From Algibacter mikhailovii (GTDB taxonomy: Bacteria > Bacteroidota > Bacteroidia > Flavobacteriales > Flavobacteriaceae), in the NCBI RefSeq assembly GCF_014651495.1, contig NZ_BMWZ01000001.1, forward strand, positions 2,575 to 66,574: a stretch of DNA of 64,000 nt. The letters run 5' to 3'. Both the position numbers and the translations under genes were made by a program. Below the pieces are notes generated by a model, which saw nothing but the letters and a program-made list of their open reading frames with translations, ran no database searches and was not told the origin of the DNA. Each line of letters begins with the position of its first letter. Within the stretch, counting starts at the first letter, position 1. This document shows positions 6,718 to 13,964 of this stretch, piece after piece.

Positions 6718-6791
6718 TAGCGAGAGCGGGGCACGATCCCGCGACCTCCGAGTTATGAATCCGACGCTCTAACCAGCTGAGCTACCTCGCC
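6718..6791 (-). tRNA. tRNA-Met (anticodon CAU)
   Basis: Minus strand from GGCGAGG at 6791: acceptor stem pairs with CTCTCGCT at the 3' end (G1-U72 wobble), D arm GCTC...GAGC, anticodon loop TTCATAA giving CAU, T stem GCGGG/CCCGC. CCA is not encoded (A73 is followed by CAG). The 1-72 pair excludes an initiator type; elongator Met is likelier than lysidine-modified Ile2. The T loop reads ATCGTGC rather than TTCGANN. The recombinase gene lies at its 3' side, which is where integrases usually recombine. Confidence 0.93.
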
Positions 6792-6805
6792 ATAATTTAA
6801 GGGTG

Positions 6806-6836
6806 CAAATATAAAAACAATATTATTTTATCCAAA
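6806..6836 (-). promoter_or_regulatory. Bacteroidota-type promoter of tRNA-Met
   Basis: On the minus strand TTTG (6833-6836) and TATATTTG (6806-6813) are separated by exactly 19 bases, matching the TTTG-N19-TAnnTTTG promoter of the Bacteroidota primary sigma factor. The -7 box ends 14 bases before the tRNA 5' end. Confidence 0.85.
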
Positions 6837-6923
6837 CAGAACTGCAAGAAAATATTATTAAATATTGTTGTTATTCTTATCAATTAATGTATATATTGAG
6901 CAAAATAAATTTCTGAGCTACAT

Positions 6924-7316
6924 ATGGACGAAAAAATTAGATTTGACATTGAATTCCCAATACATGCATCACCACAATTATTGTATCAATACATAGCAAC
7001 ACCGTCAGGTTTATCTGAATGGTTTGCTGATAATGTGAATTTACGAGGAAATTTATTCACCTTTATTTGGGATGGGAGTGAAGAACAAGCAAAACTATTA
7101 AATAAAAAAAGTGGTGAACGCGTTAAGTTTAGATGGCTTGAAGACGAAGAAGATGATCAATCATACTATTTCGAAATTAGAATTCAAGTTGATGAAATCA
7201 CAAAAGATGTATCATTGATGGTTACCGATTTTTCTGAAGAAGATGAGTTGGATGAGGCAAAAATGCTTTGGACAAATCAAATTTCTAGTTTAAAGCAAGT
7301 ATTAGGTTCCATTTAA
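6924..7316 (+). CDS. START-like / SRPBCC domain protein
   Basis: 130 aa. The opening FDIEFPIHASPQLLYQYIAT followed by LSEWFADNV and FIWDGSEEQAKLL matches the AHSA1/SRPBCC (Bet v 1-like) fold, in which a long C-terminal helix (here MLWTNQISSLKQVLG, about 112-126) closes a hydrophobic pocket. The protein is very acidic, particularly around residues 75-80 and 103-110. The ligand is unknown. It is followed by the aminotransferase gene at 7381, from which it is separated by a hairpin with a T tract. Confidence 0.8.
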   Translation: MDEKIRFDIEFPIHASPQLLYQYIATPSGLSEWFADNVNLRGNLFTFIWDGSEEQAKLLNKKSGERVKFRWLEDEEDDQSYYFEIRIQVDEITKDVSLMVTDFSEEDELDEAKMLWTNQISSLKQVLGSI

Positions 7317-7338
7317 AAAAGAATAGTTTAATTTAAAT

Positions 7339-7346
7339 TATATTTG
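7339..7346 (+). promoter_or_regulatory. Possible -7 box (TATATTTG) before the aminotransferase gene
   Basis: TATATTTG fits the TAnnTTTG consensus. No TTTG is found at the matching -33 position, which would fall at the end of the upstream gene. A start near 7353 would fall just before the hairpin at 7349-7372. Confidence 0.4.
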
Positions 7347-7348
7347 CC

Positions 7349-7380
7349 CCGCTTTCAAAATAATGATAGCGGTTTTTTTT
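7349..7380 (+). terminator. Hairpin with T tract directly before a start codon
   Basis: CCGCTTT (7349-7355) and ATAGCGG (7366-7372) can pair (6 of 7), followed by eight T residues (7373-7380) and then ATG at 7381. It may end the SRPBCC transcript or act as an attenuator for the aminotransferase gene. Confidence 0.45.
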
Positions 7381-8223
7381 ATGACAAATTTTAACGGAAC
7401 AATCTTAGAAAAAGAAGAGCAAATGTCCTTTCAAAATAGGGGATATGCATATGGTGATGCGCTTTTTGAAACCATAAAAGTTAGTGGGGGTAAAATCCTA
7501 TTTTGGGAAGATCATTATTTTAGATTAATGTCTTCCATGCGAATTATGCGTATGGAAATCCCTATGCGTTTTACTATGGAGTATTTAGAGGATGAGATTC
7601 GTAAAACTCTTGAAAATAGCGGGTTAAATACTGTTACTTCTCGAGTGAAATTAATGGTGCATAGAAATGAAGGTGGTTTGTATACACCAAACGTTAATGA
7701 TGTTAGTTTTGTTATATCTGCCTCTAAATTGAATGAAGATTTTTATTTAATTAAGGATGAGTTTTACGAGGTAGATTTGTATAAAGATTTTTACGTGTCA
7801 CCAAGTCTATTATCAACGCTTAAGACGAATAACAAAGCTATAAATGTTATTGGCAGTATATATGCTAAAGAAAATGGTTTAAACAATTGTTTTTTATTAA
7901 ATACAAATAAAAAAATTGTTGAAGCATTAAATGGAAATGTGTTTTTAGTTAAAGGAAATATTATAAAAACACCTCCTTTAAGCGAAGGCTGTTTAAAAGG
8001 TATAATGCGAACTCAAATACTTAACCTGATTAAAGATTTGCCTGAATTGGAATTGGTGGAGGAATCAATATCACCATTTGAATTGCAAAAAGCAGATGAA
8101 CTTTTTATAACCAATGTCATTGCAGGAATACAACCCATAAGCAAATACAGAAAAAAAATATTTAATTCAGCTGTGGCTAAAAGTTTAGTTCAAAAACTTA
8201 ATGTAAAAATAAGACTTAACTAG
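7381..8223 (+). CDS. Class IV aminotransferase (PabC/Ilv/D-Ala type)
   Basis: 280 aa from ATG 7381; an ATG at 7363 would add six residues inside the hairpin region and seems less likely. FNGTILEKEEQMSFQNRGYA and YGDALFETIKV are the N-terminal signature of fold-type IV PLP enzymes; the PLP Lys lies in the STLKTNNKA stretch, and EALNGNVFLV with LSEGCLKGIMRTQIL are the conserved C-terminal blocks. The subgroup resembles aminodeoxychorismate lyase (folate) and branched-chain enzymes; the substrate cannot be settled from sequence alone. It overlaps the convergent AlgH gene by 4 bases. Confidence 0.85.
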   Translation: MTNFNGTILEKEEQMSFQNRGYAYGDALFETIKVSGGKILFWEDHYFRLMSSMRIMRMEIPMRFTMEYLEDEIRKTLENSGLNTVTSRVKLMVHRNEGGLYTPNVNDVSFVISASKLNEDFYLIKDEFYEVDLYKDFYVSPSLLSTLKTNNKAINVIGSIYAKENGLNNCFLLNTNKKIVEALNGNVFLVKGNIIKTPPLSEGCLKGIMRTQILNLIKDLPELELVEESISPFELQKADELFITNVIAGIQPISKYRKKIFNSAVAKSLVQKLNVKIRLN

Positions 8224-8780
8224 TTATAACTAGGGTTTTCAGGAGCATTAGACCAGATACTATACTCACCACCAAACTCTAACATTTTTTCCTTCCAGAA
8301 GGTTTGGTAGTCCTTTTCAATAATATTTTTCTTGTAAATATTTTGAGAAACTACCCAAGAATTAGATTTCAATTCGTTTTCTAATTGGCTGGCTTCCCAA
8401 CCAGAGTATCCTAAGAAAAATTTGAGATCTGTTTCTTTAATAATGTTTTCTTTTATAAGTGCAGCTACTTTAGTAAAATCACCACCCCAATAAATACCCA
8501 ATGAAATTTCAATACTGTCTGGTATCAGTTCGGGTATTTTATGAATAAAGTATAAATTGTCTTGCTCAACAGGACCGCCATTATATACTTTGAAAGAAGC
8601 ATTTACTTCAGGAATCAAATCGTTTATGGAATATTCTAGAGGTTTATTCAATATAAAACCAATAGAACCTTCTTCAGAATGATCGGCAAGTAAAACGATT
8701 GAACGGTTAAAGGATACATCACCTATAATAGCAGGTTCAGCAATTAACAAATCTCCTTTTTTGGGTTTAGTGTTAACCAT
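8220..8780 (-). CDS. YqgE/AlgH family protein
   Basis: 186 aa. The family signature is complete: GDLLIAEPAI near the N-terminus, FNRSIVLLADHSEEGSIGFI (about 24-43), YNGGPVEQDNLYFIH (about 66-80), and FLGYSGWEASQLENEL (about 122-137). AlgH/YqgE proteins are cytoplasmic and widespread; their biochemical role is not established. The gene is transcribed towards the aminotransferase and follows the HU terminator, so it has its own promoter. Confidence 0.93.
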   Translation of the reverse strand: MVNTKPKKGDLLIAEPAIIGDVSFNRSIVLLADHSEEGSIGFILNKPLEYSINDLIPEVNASFKVYNGGPVEQDNLYFIHKIPELIPDSIEISLGIYWGGDFTKVAALIKENIIKETDLKFFLGYSGWEASQLENELKSNSWVVSQNIYKKNIIEKDYQTFWKEKMLEFGGEYSIWSNAPENPSYN

Positions 8781-8842
8781 AATTGTGAGGAATTAATAAC
8801 TAAATCTAATATTTATTTCGATGAAATGCAAGGTTTAACTAA

Positions 8843-8880
8843 AATATAAAAGAAATGCCCTCACATTGTGAGGGCATTTC
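8843..8880 (-). terminator. Terminator of the HU gene
   Basis: GAAATGCCCTCACA (8852-8865) and TGTGAGGGCATTTC (8867-8880) form a 14-bp perfect stem with a one-base centre; on the minus strand it is followed by TTTTATATTTT. It lies 22 bases after the HU stop. Confidence 0.85.
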
Positions 8881-8902
8881 AATATTTTTTTGCATGTAAT
8901 GC

Positions 8903-9175
8903 TTAGTTTACTGCACTTGATAAATCAGATCCAGCTTTAAACTTCACAATGTTTTTAGCTTTGATTTTGATAGTTTCTCCTGTTTGAGGGTTTCTTCCGT
9001 CTCTAGCAGCTCTTTTTGAAACTGACCAAGATCCGAATCCTACTAAAGAAACTCTATTACCTTTTTGTAAAGCTCCTTCAATTTCAATTAGCGCACACTC
9101 TAAAGCTTTTTTTGCAGCTGCCTTAGTAATTCCTGCGTGTTCTGCCATTGCGTCGATTAAATCTGTTTTGTTCAT
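8903..9175 (-). CDS. hup: HU family DNA-binding protein
   Basis: 90 aa, the standard HU length. It has MNKTDLIDAMAEHAGITKAA at the start, GNRVSLVGFGSWSVSKRAAR (about 39-58) and the DNA-contact arm GRNPQTGETIKI (about 60-71, including the conserved RNPxTGE). HU binds and bends DNA as a dimer and compacts the nucleoid. It is a single gene with its own terminator (8843-8880) and an upstream promoter at 9228-9258. Confidence 0.97.
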   Translation of the reverse strand: MNKTDLIDAMAEHAGITKAAAKKALECALIEIEGALQKGNRVSLVGFGSWSVSKRAARDGRNPQTGETIKIKAKNIVKFKAGSDLSSAVN

Positions 9176-9227
9176 AATATAAAATTTAATAATTAATAAA
9201 TCGATTATACTTTTGTTAAATCCTTTA

Positions 9228-9258
9228 CAAATTTATACGGATTATGCAATCATGCAAG
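9228..9258 (-). promoter_or_regulatory. Promoter of the HU gene
   Basis: On the minus strand CTTG (9255-9258), 19 bases, then TAAATTTG (9228-9235). The -7 box fits TAnnTTTG exactly and the -33 box has one mismatch. The expected leader is about 45 bases. Confidence 0.65.
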
Positions 9259-9361
9259 TAACAGCAAGGGAAATACCCAGTTTTGTTGATAACTTATAGC
9301 ATTTGTTAATAAGAGATATGTATTTTATCCGATAATTAGCAGAGTCAGTAGACACAAGGGT

Positions 9362-10309
9362 TTAGAGCATTTTTGCATTTGCTTCAAAGGAATATCCATT
9401 TAAAAGGGATTTTATATCCATAGCGCGTTTTCCTGGAAGTTTTATTTCTTCCAAAATTATATAGCCTTGATGGACAGCGACCTTCAATTCTTTTTTTGTG
9501 GAAATAATCTGTCCAATCTCTAAGTCGTGCTCTGAAAATTCCTTTTTTGCTTTGTAAATTTTTACATCCAATTTATCAGTGCCGTTTATTAATGTACTCC
9601 AGGCTGCAGGATATGGACTTAGCCCTCTAATATGGTTATAGGTATGTTCTAGACTCTTATTCCAATCTACTTTACAATTGTCTTTATTTAATTTGTATGC
9701 TGTTTTTATATCAGCTGTGTCTTGCTGTGGCGTTATTTTAATAGCGTTATTTGCTATACTATCTACTGTTTTTAGAACCAATTTGCTCCCCATATGCATT
9801 AATTTGTCATGAAGACTTCCTGCATTTTCATCTGGTGTGATGTCAATGTCTTCCTGAAGGATCATAGCTCCGGTATCAATTTTTTCATCAATAAAGAAAG
9901 TGGAAACCCCTGTTTTTGATTCACCATTAATAATGGCCCAGTTAATGGGTGCGGCACCTCGATAATTTGGGAGTAAAGAAGCGTGCAGATTGAATGTGCC
10001 ATATTCTGGCATTTGCCATACTACCTTGGGTAACATTCTAAAGGCAACGACTATCTGTAAATTGGCATTAAGACTTTTTAACTCAGCTAAAAAAGCTTCA
10101 TCCTTTAAATTGGTAGGTTGTAAAACCCTGAGATTTTCAGATTTAGCATATTGTTTTACGGCACTTTCATTTAGTTTTCTTCCACGTCCAGCAGGTTTAT
10201 CGGGTGCAGTTATAACGCCTACTATATTATATTGGTTCTCAACTAAGGTCTTTAATGAGTCCACCGCAAAATCTGGTGTTCCCATAAATACAATTCTTAT
10301 GTCTTTCAT
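9362..10309 (-). CDS. fmt: Methionyl-tRNA formyltransferase
   Basis: 315 aa, the usual length. It formylates Met on initiator tRNA using 10-formyltetrahydrofolate. Visible are IVFMGTPDFAVDSLKTL at the start, TAPDKPAGRGRKL (about 34-46), the catalytic block FNLHASLLPNYRGAAPINWA (about 106-125, with the conserved Asn, His and the SLLPxYRGxAPI loop) and the C-terminal OB-like domain after about residue 205 (GLSPYPAAWSTL). The folate donor links it to fhs at 16276. It follows recQ on the same strand with an 85-base gap. Confidence 0.97.
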   Translation of the reverse strand: MKDIRIVFMGTPDFAVDSLKTLVENQYNIVGVITAPDKPAGRGRKLNESAVKQYAKSENLRVLQPTNLKDEAFLAELKSLNANLQIVVAFRMLPKVVWQMPEYGTFNLHASLLPNYRGAAPINWAIINGESKTGVSTFFIDEKIDTGAMILQEDIDITPDENAGSLHDKLMHMGSKLVLKTVDSIANNAIKITPQQDTADIKTAYKLNKDNCKVDWNKSLEHTYNHIRGLSPYPAAWSTLINGTDKLDVKIYKAKKEFSEHDLEIGQIISTKKELKVAVHQGYIILEEIKLPGKRAMDIKSLLNGYSFEANAKML

Positions 10310-10394
10310 GTATTAAAATATTTCTTTATCACTATTAATGCTTGTGTTTTGTTTCGTTTTATTGTCGTAATGCACTCCAGGAGCTTTAAACTAT

Positions 10395-12302
10395 TTATAA
10401 ATGATTTAATTCATACGTGTTTCTTGGCGTAATCTTTATTCTTTGATGCTCCAATAATAATTTTAGAACGGTTGTTAGTTCGTGTTCAGAGCAATTCAAA
10501 TTTTCCAATAAGGCTCTAGAGGATTGGTCGTCATGCTCTAATAACGCAATTAATTGAGTGCTTAACGCTGTTAAATCTTGTGTTGAGTGCTTTTGCTTTG
10601 ATTTTATACAAACAGAACAAATGCCGCAAGGTTTAGAATCCTTTTCACCAAAATAAACGAGAAGCTGCATGCTTTTGCATTGGCTGTTGTTTTCAACATA
10701 ATCCAGCATAGCATGAACTTGATTTTGTTTTAATGTGTTTTGTTGTTCTATAATGGAAGCTATTCTATTTATGGATTTGTCATCTTCTCTCGGTTCTATA
10801 AATGTAACTTGTGCATCGGTTTTTGCTAAGTCGAGCGTGAGTATTTCATCGCGCTCTAAAAGCTGCAATGCGCTTATTAAAATGGGCTCACTAGCAGATG
10901 CCTTAGCCGCAATTTTATTCAAATCAATTTTGGTGACATGGTCAAAAATACCACCATACATTCTTAATATTGATTTTACAATGATACTCAATTCTACATG
11001 GGTTTCTAGATAGCTAAATAGGGCATGATTAGAAATTATAAACTGTACCGAAACTCGATTAATAAATTGTTTTGATAAGGTGATAATACTATTCCTATCT
11101 AGTATTAATAAGGCATTGTAGCACAATATAGAATTGAAGGCATAGGTTTTGCAAAAAGTACTGAAATCAAAATCAAAAGTTAGATATTCTCCTTCTCCGT
11201 AAGATATTTGAAAGTAATTACATAGTTTTCTATAAACCTGTTTTACAAAACTGACCGTTGGTAAAACCTTTAAAAATTGATTTTGAACTAAGACCTTATC
11301 ACTGTGGTTTTTTAGGATCACAGCAAAGGCTTTCTCTCCATTTCTACCTGCCCTACCAGCTTCTTGAAAATAACTCTCAATGCTTTCTGGTAAATTTAAA
11401 TGTATAACGGTTTTTACATCGGGTTTGTCAATGCCCATGCCAAAGGCATTGGTAGCCACCATTACCTGAGTTTGATTATTTACCCAAGTGGTCATATTGA
11501 TATCCTTTTCGTCATTTGATAGCCCGCCATGATAATAGGTTGCCGAAATTTGTTTTGATTTTAAAAAAGTACTTAATTCTAATGTTGCCTTTCTGTTCCT
11601 AACATATAGGATTGAAGATTCTGTATTTTTTTTTAATATGGTTTCAAGTCGGTAATACTTATCATCCTCATGAAAAACCATATAGGCTAAGTTTGGTCTT
11701 GAGAACGATTTTTTAAATAGTTTTGGTTGGATAAAATCGAGTTCCTTTATAATATCTTGAACCACATTAGGTCTTGCCGAAGCCGTTAATGCAATAACAT
11801 TAGTACTAGGCTGTAATTGTCTTAAAAGGTTAATGTTTTTATAAGCAGGTCTGAAATCACTACCCCATTGCGAAATACAATGGGCTTCATCTACCGCAAT
11901 TAAGTTAACGTTCATTTGTTTAATGCGATCTTGAACTAACTCTTGTTGCAATCGTTCGGGGGAGAGGTATAAGAATTTATAATTACCATAAATGCAATTA
12001 TCTAAAAGCGTATCCAGTTGACTATAACTTAGGCCGCTTGTAAGTGCCATGGCTTTTATCCCTTTATCCGTTAAGGCTGTAACCTGATCTTTCATAAGGG
12101 CTATTAGGGGAGAAATGACAATACAAATACCGCGTTTTACCAATGCTGGTATTTGAAAGCACAATGACTTCCCACCACCAGTAGGCAGCAGAACAAAGGT
12201 GTCATCACCGTCTAGCACAGCTTGTATAATAGCTTCCTGTTCGGGTCTAAAACTGGTGAAGTTCCAATAACGTTCTAATATGTTAATAGGATGTTCCACC
12301 AA
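10395..12302 (-). CDS. recQ: RecQ family ATP-dependent DNA helicase
   Basis: 635 aa. 3'-5' DNA helicase of recombination and repair. In order: FRPEQEAIIQAVL Q-motif region (about 18-30), Walker A LLPTGGGKSLCFQ (about 39-51), DEAH box VDEAHCISQWGSDFRP (about 136-151), helicase motif VI EAGRAGRNGE (about 316-325), then an RQC-like region with the zinc cysteines around CKSMQLL and CGICSVC (about 547-572). A clear HRDC domain is not seen; the tail is short, with a winged-helix-like end. It starts 1 base after the stop of the AAA ATPase gene, so the two form an operon. Confidence 0.95.
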   Translation of the reverse strand: MVEHPINILERYWNFTSFRPEQEAIIQAVLDGDDTFVLLPTGGGKSLCFQIPALVKRGICIVISPLIALMKDQVTALTDKGIKAMALTSGLSYSQLDTLLDNCIYGNYKFLYLSPERLQQELVQDRIKQMNVNLIAVDEAHCISQWGSDFRPAYKNINLLRQLQPSTNVIALTASARPNVVQDIIKELDFIQPKLFKKSFSRPNLAYMVFHEDDKYYRLETILKKNTESSILYVRNRKATLELSTFLKSKQISATYYHGGLSNDEKDINMTTWVNNQTQVMVATNAFGMGIDKPDVKTVIHLNLPESIESYFQEAGRAGRNGEKAFAVILKNHSDKVLVQNQFLKVLPTVSFVKQVYRKLCNYFQISYGEGEYLTFDFDFSTFCKTYAFNSILCYNALLILDRNSIITLSKQFINRVSVQFIISNHALFSYLETHVELSIIVKSILRMYGGIFDHVTKIDLNKIAAKASASEPILISALQLLERDEILTLDLAKTDAQVTFIEPREDDKSINRIASIIEQQNTLKQNQVHAMLDYVENNSQCKSMQLLVYFGEKDSKPCGICSVCIKSKQKHSTQDLTALSTQLIALLEHDDQSSRALLENLNCSEHELTTVLKLLLEHQRIKITPRNTYELNHL

Positions 12303-12303
12303 G

Positions 12304-12858
12304 TTAGAGTTTGTTTAGAATAAAACTTGTGCGTGTGTCTACACTACCAAAAGGAACTTCTATTATAGTGTATCCAAAGGCCTTATAGGTAGATTTTAAA
12401 CATTTATGGATCTGCTCTAATTCTTCATAAGTTTCAAAGCGCGCACTATCGGTTTTATAAATGGCTTTCCAGGGTGGTAATAAAAATACCTTTGAATAGT
12501 TGTGGTTGGTACAGGCATTTTCAAATACGCTATCATACGGTTGATTAAAATAATCCATATATGCCAAAACATCAGGAATCCCACGATCAAAAAAACAGGT
12601 GTGTTCCTCAAGCGTATTTGCACTATTAAATTGTTCTATACGTCCATTTAGCAAACGCGTATTGAATTCTAATGGATCTTTAGCAAAAACAATTGGATTA
12701 GAAATATGATTGGACGTATCAACTTCCTTTTTAGCTTCAGAAGTTAATAGTCTTATAATTTCATCAAAACAATGATACCCCTGTCTTTTTAAGTGATTAA
12801 TAACGGAAGTCTTTCCAGTACCGGGCCCACCCGTTATAACAATCTTTCTTTTGTCCAA
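12304..12858 (-). CDS. AAA family ATPase / NTPase (AAA_28 type)
   Basis: 184 aa. Walker A is GGPGTGKTS (about residues 10-18); a FDRGIPDVLAYMDYF block (about 89-103) resembles the Walker B and lid region of small P-loop kinases. This compact NTPase type is found widely in Bacteroidota; the substrate is unknown. It is followed by recQ with a single-base gap, suggesting co-expression with a DNA-repair helicase, though a shared pathway is not shown. Its start is divergent from the DUF493 gene. Confidence 0.8.
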   Translation of the reverse strand: MDKRKIVITGGPGTGKTSVINHLKRQGYHCFDEIIRLLTSEAKKEVDTSNHISNPIVFAKDPLEFNTRLLNGRIEQFNSANTLEEHTCFFDRGIPDVLAYMDYFNQPYDSVFENACTNHNYSKVFLLPPWKAIYKTDSARFETYEELEQIHKCLKSTYKAFGYTIIEVPFGSVDTRTSFILNKL

Positions 12859-12921
12859 ATCTCCTATATTTGTTGTAAAAATCGGAATTTAACCGCGATA
12901 AAAAAAATGGAAAGTAATCAG

Positions 12922-12929
12922 TATATTTG
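12922..12929 (+). promoter_or_regulatory. -7 box of the DUF493-DUF4290-murA unit
   Basis: TATATTTG fits TAnnTTTG and ends 17 bases before the DUF493 ATG. No good TTTG is seen 19 bases upstream. Confidence 0.45.
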
Positions 12930-12946
12930 TACTAGAAGAATATACT

Positions 12947-13240
12947 ATGAGCACACCACCAAATTCAGAAGAATTTTATAAAAAATTAAAAGAGCAATTA
13001 TATGATACGGCACTCTGGCCATCGGAGTATTTGTATAAGTTTATTGTTATTTCAGATACTAAAAAGATTAAGCAAATAGAAGGTCTTTTTAATAATTTAG
13101 GTGCTGTCATTGAGACTAAAGAATCCAAAAATGGTAAGTATACAAGCCTTTCTATAAACGTTTCAATGAAAAACCCGGAGGCTGTAATTGATAAGTATAA
13201 AGAAGTTGCAGAAAAAGTAGAAGGCGTCATAAGTCTTTAG
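12947..13240 (+). CDS. DUF493 family protein
   Basis: 97 aa, the usual size of the family (YbeD-like, ACT-like fold). ALWPSEYLYKFIVISDT (about 22-38) and the GKYTSLSINVSMKNPEAVID block (about 62-81) are typical. Members are proposed to be small regulatory domains; no reaction is known. It is the first gene before DUF4290 and murA, an order conserved in Bacteroidota. Confidence 0.85.
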   Translation: MSTPPNSEEFYKKLKEQLYDTALWPSEYLYKFIVISDTKKIKQIEGLFNNLGAVIETKESKNGKYTSLSINVSMKNPEAVIDKYKEVAEKVEGVISL

Positions 13241-13304
13241 TTTTTTTTTGTATTTTGCGCGAGCATATCAACTACATGCACTTTTTTAACACTACACATT
13301 TATT

Positions 13305-13958
13305 TTGATAGATAATTTAGAATACAACACAGAGCGTGAACATTTAATCATTCCGGAATATGGGAGACATATACAGAAAATGATTAATTACGCCAAATCA
13401 CTTGAAAAAAAAGAGGAACGCAATAAGGTGGCTAAGGCCATAATTGCGGTAATGGGTAACATGCAGCCTCATTTAAGAGATGTACCAGATTTTCAGCATA
13501 AACTTTGGGATCAATTGTTTATCATGTCTAATTTTGAATTGGATGCTGATTCCCCTTATGATATACCAACAAAAGAAATCTATGAAGAGCGTCCAGCGCC
13601 TTTAAACTACCCCCAAAACTTTCCAAAGTATCGTTTCTACGGAAACAATATAAAAACCATGATTGATGTGGCGAATACCTGGGAAGATGGTGATCTTAAA
13701 GATGCTTTAACATATACGATTGCCAATCATATGAAAAAGTGTTTTTTAAATTGGAATAAAGATACGGTAGAAGATGCTGTTATTTTTGATCACCTTTTTG
13801 AACTTTCAAATGGGAAATTAAATTTAAAAGACTCAAAAGAGGATTTAACCGATGCTACTAGTTTATTGCGATCTAAAAATAAATTTTCTAACAATAGCAA
13901 TAAGAAAGGGCATCACCACAAAAAGAATTCTAATAATCGCCAAAGAAAACGCTACTAG
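13305..13958 (+). CDS. DUF4290 domain protein
   Basis: 217 aa, started at TTG 13305 because the family begins with M-I-D-x-L-E-Y-N and no ATG fits. LIIPEYGRHIQKMINYAKS (about 14-32) and the NMQPHLRDVPDFQHKLWDQL block (about 51-70) are diagnostic. The C-terminus is a basic His/Lys/Asn-rich tail (KKGHHHKKNSNNRQRKRY), suggesting RNA or DNA contact. The family is restricted to Bacteroidota and its role is unknown. It ends 6 bases before murA, so the two are co-transcribed. Confidence 0.9.
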   Translation: MIDNLEYNTEREHLIIPEYGRHIQKMINYAKSLEKKEERNKVAKAIIAVMGNMQPHLRDVPDFQHKLWDQLFIMSNFELDADSPYDIPTKEIYEERPAPLNYPQNFPKYRFYGNNIKTMIDVANTWEDGDLKDALTYTIANHMKKCFLNWNKDTVEDAVIFDHLFELSNGKLNLKDSKEDLTDATSLLRSKNKFSNNSNKKGHHHKKNSNNRQRKRY

Positions 13959-13964
13959 TACTTT

